A DNA stretch of 64,000 nt from Acinetobacter sp. ANC 4178. GTDB lineage: Bacteria; Pseudomonadota; Gammaproteobacteria; Pseudomonadales; Moraxellaceae. The notes under the pieces were generated by a model. That model did no database searches. It worked only from the letters and a program-made list of their open reading frames with translations, and was not told the origin of the DNA. The DNA lies in the NCBI RefSeq assembly GCF_004331175.1, contig NZ_SJOD01000001.1, positions 434,001 through 498,000 on the forward strand, written 5' to 3'. Made by a program: the position numbers and the translations under genes. Positions 57,913 through 64,000 of this stretch are shown here, in pieces. The stretch's first letter is position 1, and each line of letters starts with the position of its first letter.

Positions 57913-58725
57913 TTAGGCTATCTGATTCAATTCTAGGATATTAAAAAGTTCAATACAGGGTTCAACCATTAATGTTTGCTGATCTAACACTGTGGCAATT
58001 TTCATGGGCTGCAAGGCATTACAGAAAAATAGACTTTGTATATCTACTATCTCTTCCGAGTTAACCAAACGCTGTTCGCATGGAATATCTTGCTGCTGCA
58101 TACGACGTAAAATTTCTGCGCGCATGACGCCATGCACGCCATTATAACGAAGTTCAGGCGTAATCCATGTGTCATTTATGCGAAAGAAACAATTACTGCT
58201 TATCCCTTCAACAACTGAGCCCTGTACATCCAATACCAACGCCTCTAGCCACCCGTGTTGATCGGCTTCTTGTTTAAGCATGACCTGTTCTAAACGGTTT
58301 AAACTTTTTATGCCAACCAAGTTTGGCATACTTAACCCCATAACACCCTGCAAGACGCCAGACTGAATTTTCTGGTAATGAAATATTTCGATAGTTTGGG
58401 GATAGAAAAACACCCAGACGTCGGCAACATGGTCGGGCAGACTATAGCCGCGTTGTCCATCTCCGCGGCTAATGACAACTTTTAAAGTCCCATTTAGACA
58501 CCCAAAATCTTGCTGCATTTTCACTAAAGTTTCAGCAATCAAAGCTAAGTTTGCATTAAGCAATAAACGCTCACACGCCAACTGTAAACGCGCGTAATGT
58601 AAGCTTTCTAGCCCAATTTGATTATTCACAATTCGCGCAGTCGTAAAGCAGCCATCGCCATAATGAAAAGCACGATCAAGTAAGGTAACGTTCGTAACTT
58701 CCTGCGCATTCTTAAAACAAAGCAT
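57913..58725 (-). CDS. pabC: aminodeoxychorismate lyase
   Basis: PabC converts 4-amino-4-deoxychorismate to p-aminobenzoate and pyruvate in folate synthesis. The 270-residue protein belongs to PLP fold type IV; FHYGDGCFTTARI near the N-terminus and GIKSLNRLEQVMLKQEA (with the Lys that fold IV enzymes use for PLP) are typical, as is VVEGISSNCFF. First gene of pabC-mltG-tmk. ATG 58725 with gggag upstream. Confidence 0.92.
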   Translation of the reverse strand: MLCFKNAQEVTNVTLLDRAFHYGDGCFTTARIVNNQIGLESLHYARLQLACERLLLNANLALIAETLVKMQQDFGCLNGTLKVVISRGDGQRGYSLPDHVADVWVFFYPQTIEIFHYQKIQSGVLQGVMGLSMPNLVGIKSLNRLEQVMLKQEADQHGWLEALVLDVQGSVVEGISSNCFFRINDTWITPELRYNGVHGVMRAEILRRMQQQDIPCEQRLVNSEEIVDIQSLFFCNALQPMKIATVLDQQTLMVEPCIELFNILELNQIA

Positions 58726-58886
58726 AACTACTCCCCCAAAGATCCTGCTGTAGTTTAGGGACTAGATTATCTAACTTATTTCTTTTTTATTCATATCAAA
58801 TTCGTTTTTTATTATTTTTTTTGCAAAAAACACGGCGCTATTCTTTGCTCATGTTAACGAACATTTAGAATTATTGAGGTCTGAAA

Positions 58887-59894
58887 ATGCGCTTTTCTAC
58901 ACTTAAACTCGGGGTGGTTGCTGCACTCATTTCAATTACAGCAGTACATGCTTCAGCAAAGGATTTCCTAAACGTGTCTTATGATCCGACACGTGAACTC
59001 TATGAAGACTTTAACAAACAGTTTGGACAATACTGGAAAAGTCGTACAGGTCAGGATGTTAATTTCAAACAATCACATGGCGGTTCAGGCAAACAAGCAC
59101 GTGCTGTAATTGATGGTTTAGATGCCGACGTGGTTACTTTGGCTTTGGCAGCCGATATTGATGCGATTGCAGACAAAACCAACCTGCTCCCAAAAGACTG
59201 GCAAAAGAAATTCCCACAAAACTCGACTCCTTACACTTCAACTATCGTGTTTTTAGTCCGCAAGGGCAACCCGAAAGGAATCAAAGATTGGGGCGATTTG
59301 GTTAAACCGGGTGTAGATATTATTACACCGAACCCAAAAACTTCAGGCGGTGCACGTTGGAACTATTTGGGTGCTTGGGCTTGGGCTAAACACCAATATG
59401 GTTCTGATGCCAAAGCACAAGAGTTTGTTCGTCAAATTTATAAACAAACCAAAGTACTCGACTCTGGCGCACGTGGTGCAACCACAACTTTTGCTGAACG
59501 CGGTATTGGTGACGTATTACTGGCTTGGGAAAATGAAGCCTACCTCGCTGTACGTGAGCAACCAGGTAAATTCGAAATTATCACCCCATCTTTATCTATT
59601 TTAGCTGAACCACCTGTTGCGATTGTTGAAAAGAATGCACAAAAAGATGGCAATTTAAATCTTGCTAAAGGTTATCTGAACTTCCTGTATTCACCTCAGG
59701 GACAAGAGATTGCGGCGAAAAACTATTACCGTCCACGTAATGCAACTGTACTGAAAAAATATTCAACCACCTTTAAGCCATTGAAACTGGTCACAATTGA
59801 TAAAGAGTTTGGGGGTTGGACCAAAGTTCAGAAACAGCATTTTGACAACGGTGGCATTTTCGATCAGATCGTGAAAACCAATAGCGCGAAATAA
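58887..59894 (+). CDS. sbp: sulfate/thiosulfate-binding periplasmic protein
   Basis: The substrate-binding part of the sulfate ABC importer. The 335-residue protein has a signal peptide (to VHASA, about residue 24) and the family blocks [52 protein letters not shown] and YRPRNATV. It heads the operon sbp-hydrolase-cysT-cysW-cysA. ATG 58887 has gagg 8 bp upstream. The upstream 160 bp is AT-rich, as expected for a CysB-controlled promoter, though I could not define the site. Confidence 0.95.
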   Translation: MRFSTLKLGVVAALISITAVHASAKDFLNVSYDPTRELYEDFNKQFGQYWKSRTGQDVNFKQSHGGSGKQARAVIDGLDADVVTLALAADIDAIADKTNLLPKDWQKKFPQNSTPYTSTIVFLVRKGNPKGIKDWGDLVKPGVDIITPNPKTSGGARWNYLGAWAWAKHQYGSDAKAQEFVRQIYKQTKVLDSGARGATTTFAERGIGDVLLAWENEAYLAVREQPGKFEIITPSLSILAEPPVAIVEKNAQKDGNLNLAKGYLNFLYSPQGQEIAAKNYYRPRNATVLKKYSTTFKPLKLVTIDKEFGGWTKVQKQHFDNGGIFDQIVKTNSAK

Positions 59895-59924
59895 GCAGTT
59901 ATTCAATTACACAGGAGCAACGTC

Positions 59925-60530
59925 ATGATTCATACCGTAATCGTACCTGGGGTAGGTGGTAGTGAAGCTCAACACTGGCAATCATGGTTGCAGCGTAACC
60001 TCATGTCTAGCTCCCGTGTACATCAGACCGATTGGAACCAACCTATCCTTAAAAACTGGGTAGACCAATTTACAAAAACACTGCGCCCCCTTCAAAGTGA
60101 TGTACAAATCGTCGCGCATAGCTTTGGCTGTTTAACGACAGTGGCTGCATTAGCATTGCATCCTGAGCTCAACAAACATGTGAAAAAGTTGATTTTAGTT
60201 GCACCTGCCAATCCTGCCCGATTTGGCGAAGCAGGTTTCGCACGTGACAGTAAAACTGATTATCAAGCTTTCTTTCAGCAATTGAAGCTTCATGTGCCAA
60301 CCACCTTGTTGATTAGTGAAAATGATCCGTGGCTAAACTTTGAAGATGCACAGCAGTTGGCTCGTAACTGGAAACTACAACCCGTGAATTTAGGTCAAGT
60401 GGGACATATTAATGTGGCATCAGGTTTTGGTCCATTTCCTGAAATCTATGACTACATTATTCCTGAATACACCATGTCTCGAATGCGTCTGTCTGATGAT
60501 TATCCGAATTTTCTAAACTATGCACTCTAG
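59925..60530 (+). CDS. RBBP9/YdeN-type alpha/beta hydrolase
   Basis: A 201-residue serine hydrolase. The family start VIVPGVGGSEAQHWQSWLQ is clear; the nucleophile is the Ser in VAHSFGCLTT (about residue 66), the acid is Asp in ISENDPWLN and the base is His in QVGHINVASGFGPFPE. RBBP9/YdeN proteins have serine hydrolase activity but no known natural substrate. It is embedded between sbp and cysT in the same direction (30 and 75 bp gaps), so it is likely co-regulated with sulfur uptake. Confidence 0.92.
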   Translation: MIHTVIVPGVGGSEAQHWQSWLQRNLMSSSRVHQTDWNQPILKNWVDQFTKTLRPLQSDVQIVAHSFGCLTTVAALALHPELNKHVKKLILVAPANPARFGEAGFARDSKTDYQAFFQQLKLHVPTTLLISENDPWLNFEDAQQLARNWKLQPVNLGQVGHINVASGFGPFPEIYDYIIPEYTMSRMRLSDDYPNFLNYAL

Positions 60531-60605
60531 AGTCTGCATAATTTAATTTACTGATTATTTTACTGATTTTATTTGATCAGTATTCTCACATTTTGAGGAA
60601 TTGTC

Positions 60606-61439
60606 ATGTCGCAGCGATCCCGAGTGCTGCCAGGGTTTGGACTTTCGCTAGGTTTTACCCTCGCCTATTTATCTTTAATTGTACTGATTCCACTTTCAGC
60701 CGTTTTTATTCGATCTTTAGATATTGGTTGGTCCGGTTTATGGGAAATTTTAAGTTCTGAACGTATCTTAAAAGCCCTACAACTCAGTTTTAGTACCGCA
60801 CTCTTAGCGGCGGTCATTAATGTCATTTTTGGCTTATTACTGGCGTGGTGCTTGGTTCGTTATCGTTTTCCAGGTAAACGTATTGTCGATGCCTTGGTCG
60901 ATTTACCTTTTGCCTTACCCACTGCGGTGGCAGGTATCGCGTTAACTTCACTTTATGCACCTACAGGTTGGGTTGGACAATATCTCGATCCTTTAGGGAT
61001 TCAAGTGGCATACACCCCGATCGGGATCACGCTTGCGCTGATTTTTATTGGTATTCCTTTTGTGGTGCGTACTGTTCAACCTGTATTAAGCGATTTAGAA
61101 ACAGAACTCGAAGAGGCCGCTTCGGCTTTGGGTGCGAACCGTCTGCAAATTGTGACTAAAATTATTTTACCCATTTTATTTCCTGCACTGCTCACAGGTT
61201 TTGCTTTGGCATTTGCTCGTGGTGTCGGTGAATATGGCTCTGTCATTTTTATTGCAGGCAATCAACCATTCAAAACTGAAATTGCACCCCTCATGATTAT
61301 CTCTCGTTTAGAGGAATATGATTATGCAGGTGCAACCACCATTGCCGTAGTCATGCTGTTAATTTCATTCGCATTGTTATTTTTAATTAACTTATTACAA
61401 GCATGGGCAAGTCGTCGTACGGGGAGAACTGCAATATGA
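60606..61439 (+). CDS. cysT: sulfate ABC transporter permease CysT
   Basis: One of the two permeases of the sulfate/thiosulfate importer, 277 residues with about six membrane segments. The ABC coupling loop is [20 protein letters not shown] (about residues 175-194), and [17 protein letters not shown] is typical. ATG 60606 has gagga upstream. Its stop overlaps the cysW ATG (ATGA). Confidence 0.96.
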   Translation: MSQRSRVLPGFGLSLGFTLAYLSLIVLIPLSAVFIRSLDIGWSGLWEILSSERILKALQLSFSTALLAAVINVIFGLLLAWCLVRYRFPGKRIVDALVDLPFALPTAVAGIALTSLYAPTGWVGQYLDPLGIQVAYTPIGITLALIFIGIPFVVRTVQPVLSDLETELEEAASALGANRLQIVTKIILPILFPALLTGFALAFARGVGEYGSVIFIAGNQPFKTEIAPLMIISRLEEYDYAGATTIAVVMLLISFALLFLINLLQAWASRRTGRTAI

Positions 61440-62326
61440 GCTTAGTTACCAACAGCAATGCCTTTGCTGAACGCTTACAGTCCCGTGATGCCACCCGTGA
61501 ACCCGCTTGGGTCCGCTACACTTTATTGAGCATTGCCTTACTTTTTTTCTTAAGCTGCTTAATTCTTCCACTTATTCTGGTTTTTGCAGAAGCCTTTAAG
61601 CAAGGGGTTGCGGTTTATATTCAAGCACTGATCGATCCAGATACATTGTCTGCGGTCAAACTCACCTTACTCACCGCTGTAATTGCAGTTCCATTGAATG
61701 TAGTGTTTGGCGTAGCAGCAGCATGGTCGGTGGCAAAGTTTAATTTCCGTGGTAAATCACTCCTCACCACCCTAATTGATCTGCCATTTTCTGTTTCACC
61801 TGTCATTGCAGGTTTAATGTTGGTACTGATTTTTGGTACCCAAGGCTGGATGGGGAATTGGTTACAGGATCATGACATTAAAATTCTGTATGCCGTACCT
61901 GCGATTGTGCTTGCTACTGTCTTTATTACCGTTCCTTTTGTGGCTCGTGAACTTATTCCACTTATGGAAGCTCAAGGTACTGAAGAAGAAGAAGCTGCAA
62001 TGGTTCTTGGCGCTTCAGGCTGGCAAACCTTCTGGAAAGTTACACTCCCAAATATTAAATGGGGTCTGATTTACGGTGTAATCCTATGTAATGCACGGGC
62101 TATGGGTGAGTTTGGCGCGGTATCTGTAGTTTCAGGACATATTCGCGGCGAAACCAATACCTTACCGCTACATGTCGAAATTCTTTATAACGAGTACACC
62201 TTTAGCGCGGCTTTTGCAGTGTCCTCCTTACTGGCTTTACTGGCGATTGTCACCTTAATTTTGAAAACTTGGGTTGAATATCGTCAGGAAAAGCAAAACA
62301 AAAGTAACAGCAGTTCAGGTCTTTAA
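61436..62326 (+). CDS. cysW: sulfate ABC transporter permease CysW
   Basis: The second permease, 296 residues from ATG 61436, which overlaps the cysT stop by 4 bp. Six membrane segments, [20 protein letters not shown] and the coupling loop [19 protein letters not shown] are typical. [20 protein letters not shown] near the C-terminus is the family signature. Confidence 0.96.
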   Translation: MSLVTNSNAFAERLQSRDATREPAWVRYTLLSIALLFFLSCLILPLILVFAEAFKQGVAVYIQALIDPDTLSAVKLTLLTAVIAVPLNVVFGVAAAWSVAKFNFRGKSLLTTLIDLPFSVSPVIAGLMLVLIFGTQGWMGNWLQDHDIKILYAVPAIVLATVFITVPFVARELIPLMEAQGTEEEEAAMVLGASGWQTFWKVTLPNIKWGLIYGVILCNARAMGEFGAVSVVSGHIRGETNTLPLHVEILYNEYTFSAAFAVSSLLALLAIVTLILKTWVEYRQEKQNKSNSSSGL

Positions 62327-62340
62327 ATAGGAATGTCCCC

Positions 62341-63402
62341 ATGAGTATTCAAGTCAAAAACATTGAAAAAAACTTTGGTGCATTCCATGCACTTAAAAAC
62401 ATTTCTTTAGATTTCCCTGAAGGTCAATTGGTAGCTTTGCTTGGTCCTTCAGGTTGCGGTAAAACCACCCTGCTCCGTATTATTGCGGGTTTAGAATCCG
62501 CTGACGGTGGACAGGTGATTTTAGAAGGTCAAGATGCCACTGATGTACATGTACGGGAGCGCCAAGTTGGCTTTGTATTCCAACACTATGCCCTATTCCG
62601 TCACATGACCGTCTTTGACAATATTGCCTTTGGTTTACGTGTTCGTCCGCGTGCAACACGTCCTTCAGAAGCAGAAATTAAAAAACGCGTTACCCGTTTA
62701 CTGGATTTGGTTCAGTTGGGTTTCTTATCAGACCGTTATCCTGCGCAACTTTCAGGTGGACAACGTCAACGTATTGCCTTGGCACGTGCTTTAGCGGTTG
62801 AGCCAAGAGTCTTGTTGCTTGATGAACCTTTTGGCGCACTCGATGCCAAAGTACGTAAAGAACTGCGTCGTTGGTTACGTACCTTACATGACGAATTGCA
62901 CATTACTTCAATTTTCGTGACGCACGATCAGGAAGAAGCGCTAGAAGTTGCCGATCAAATTGTGGTGATGAACAAAGGCAATGTCGAACAGATTGGTTCG
63001 CCTCGTGAAGTCTATGAAAAACCAGCCACACCGTTTGTGTTTGACTTTTTAGGGCAAGCCAACCGCTTTGAAGGACACAATCATCAAGGCATTATTCAAC
63101 TGGGCGAAGACCGTATTCAGTTAGAAGCAGCACAACATGCACCACATGGCAATGTGGTTGCCTTTGCGCGTCCAAATGAATTACGCATTCATACTCAGCC
63201 CCAAGACAATGCAATTCAAGCCACGTTCTTACGTGAAATTTGGATTGCAGGCAAAGTCTTGGCTGAGTTACAAGACCGCCAAGGCAACCTGATTGAAATC
63301 ACACTCAGCCCAGAAGAGTCAAAATTACATCAATTTAGACCAAATCAAACTGTTTGGTTGAGTGCAACTGCATTACACTTATTCGAAAATCAAGTCGCAT
63401 AG
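62341..63402 (+). CDS. cysA: sulfate/thiosulfate ABC transporter ATP-binding protein CysA
   Basis: The ATPase of the sulfate importer. The 353-residue protein has Walker [11 protein letters not shown]-loop [16 protein letters not shown], signature [16 protein letters not shown] and Walker [13 protein letters not shown], plus a C-terminal TOBE-like domain (residues about 235-350). ATG 62341 with aggaat 6 bp upstream, 14 bp after cysW. Confidence 0.97.
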   Translation: MSIQVKNIEKNFGAFHALKNISLDFPEGQLVALLGPSGCGKTTLLRIIAGLESADGGQVILEGQDATDVHVRERQVGFVFQHYALFRHMTVFDNIAFGLRVRPRATRPSEAEIKKRVTRLLDLVQLGFLSDRYPAQLSGGQRQRIALARALAVEPRVLLLDEPFGALDAKVRKELRRWLRTLHDELHITSIFVTHDQEEALEVADQIVVMNKGNVEQIGSPREVYEKPATPFVFDFLGQANRFEGHNHQGIIQLGEDRIQLEAAQHAPHGNVVAFARPNELRIHTQPQDNAIQATFLREIWIAGKVLAELQDRQGNLIEITLSPEESKLHQFRPNQTVWLSATALHLFENQVA

Positions 63403-63410
63403 AGACATAG

Positions 63411-63434
63411 AGGTGAGGCATAACCACCTCACCC
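63411..63434 (+). terminator. hairpin between cysA and the LysR gene
   Basis: ggtgagg (63412-63418) and cctcacc (63427-63433) with an 8-nt loop, followed by cgcttta. No real T-run, so it may only partly stop transcription into the regulator gene. Confidence 0.5.
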
Positions 63435-63452
63435 GCTTTAAGGTATAGAGAA

Positions 63453-64000
63453 ATGAATTTCCAACAACTCAGAATTATTCGAGAAACAGTGCGACAGAAC
63501 TTCAACTTGACCGAAGCATCTGCAGCTTTATATACCTCTCAATCTGGGGTAAGTAAACATATTAAAGACTTAGAAGATGAATTAGGGGTTCAACTATTTA
63601 TTCGTAAAGGTAAACGTCTACTTGGCTTAACAGAACCAGGACAAGCTTTACTCGGCATTGTAGAGCGTATGTTGGTTGATGCCGACAATATTAAACGTTT
63701 AGCCGACGATTTTAATAAAGTGGATGAAGGGACTTTAACCATTGCGACCACGCATACCCAAGCACGATATGTCTTACCACCTATCGTAAACTTATTTAAA
63801 AAAGAATTTCCTAAAGTTCATCTGATCCTGCAACAAGCCAGCCCTGTTGAAATTACAGAAATGTTGTTACAGGGTGAAGCCGATATTGGCATAGCCACTG
63901 AATCTTTGACTACAGAAGATAATTTAGCCAGTGTGCCATTTTATAACTGGCAACACTGCATTATCACCCCGCAGCAACATGAGTTGGCAAAAAAAGAAAC
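63453..64000 (+). CDS. cysB: CysB-family LysR regulator, 3' end cut by window edge
   Basis: The first 182 residues of a LysR-type regulator. The winged helix is MNFQQLRIIRETVRQNFNLT (first 20 residues), then SAALYTSQSGVSKHIKDLE and FIRKGKRLLGLTEPG. This matches CysB (and its relative Cbl), the activator of sulfur assimilation that senses N-acetylserine. The effector domain starts at about residue 90 (GTLTIATTHTQARYVLP, a CysB-like block). ATG 63453 has aaggt 12 bp upstream. Its place right after cysA fits autogenous control of sulfate uptake. CysB versus Cbl cannot be told from this fragment. Confidence 0.93.
   Translation, partial: MNFQQLRIIRETVRQNFNLTEASAALYTSQSGVSKHIKDLEDELGVQLFIRKGKRLLGLTEPGQALLGIVERMLVDADNIKRLADDFNKVDEGTLTIATTHTQARYVLPPIVNLFKKEFPKVHLILQQASPVEITEMLLQGEADIGIATESLTTEDNLASVPFYNWQHCIITPQQHELAKKE

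Overview
The window is a 64 kb chromosomal stretch from a gammaproteobacterium, almost certainly Acinetobacter (Moraxellaceae). The DNA is AT-rich. Several markers point to this genus: a dat-ddc pair for 1,3-diaminopropane, a long-form PstC/PstA pair, a tandem pair of small secreted proteins of a Moraxellaceae type, a small NF038104-type lipoprotein, and the block nadB | mucD | lepA-lepB-DUF4845-rnc-era-recO-pdxJ, which is otherwise laid out as in Pseudomonas. Species cannot be fixed from reading alone. Most of the window is ordinary core genome. Functions are assigned from motifs and remembered family sequences; no database search was run.

Layout. 1-3.7 kb: 3' part of surE, two secreted paralogues, a D,D-carboxypeptidase (dacC) and a gamma-carbonic-anhydrase-like protein. 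3.7-4.7 kb: a complete IS982-family element with terminal inverted repeats and a 6-bp target duplication; its transposase carries an in-frame TGA. 4.7-10.7 kb: an isochorismatase-like hydrolase, then nudJ-mnmA-hflD-purB (same order as E. coli), a DUF2238 membrane protein and a small membrane protein. 10.8-16.9 kb: sohB and the phosphate operon pstS-pstC-pstA-pstB behind a Pho box with four 11-bp-spaced half-sites. 17.2-21.2 kb: aroP, a TPP-dependent indole/phenylpyruvate decarboxylase and a divergent Lrp-type regulator, forming an aromatic amino acid module. 21.2-24.1 kb: dat and ddc, making 1,3-diaminopropane. 24.6-28.6 kb: SIMPL protein, PAP2 phosphatase, proB and obgE. 28.8-36.7 kb: HxlR regulator, two membrane-anchored repeat-rich proteins of unknown function, a long GAPDH, a RarD-type transporter, lipocalin and uvrB. 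36.9-44.4 kb: a macrodomain-like protein, a tandem-PAS diguanylate cyclase, an aspartate aminotransferase, several small genes, tRNA-Asn and an apparently frame-split membrane protein. 44.4-51.6 kb: the lepA-lepB-DUF4845-rnc-era-lipoprotein-recO-pdxJ-miaE run on the minus strand. 51.7-58.7 kb: thioesterases, mucD/degP, nadB and pabC-mltG-tmk. 58.9-64 kb: the sulfate uptake operon sbp-(alpha/beta hydrolase)-cysT-cysW-cysA followed by a CysB-type LysR regulator cut by the window end.

The points most worth a second look are: the IS982 copy with exact ends, target duplication and nonsense codon; the four-half-site Pho box; the paired beta-repeat membrane proteins with a palindrome upstream; the macrodomain-like protein with an extra C-terminal domain; the split membrane gene after tRNA-Asn; the SohB lacking its membrane anchor; and the absence of algU-mucABC between nadB and mucD. 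I saw no CRISPR array, prophage, integron or clear defence system, and I do not claim a wholly new system.
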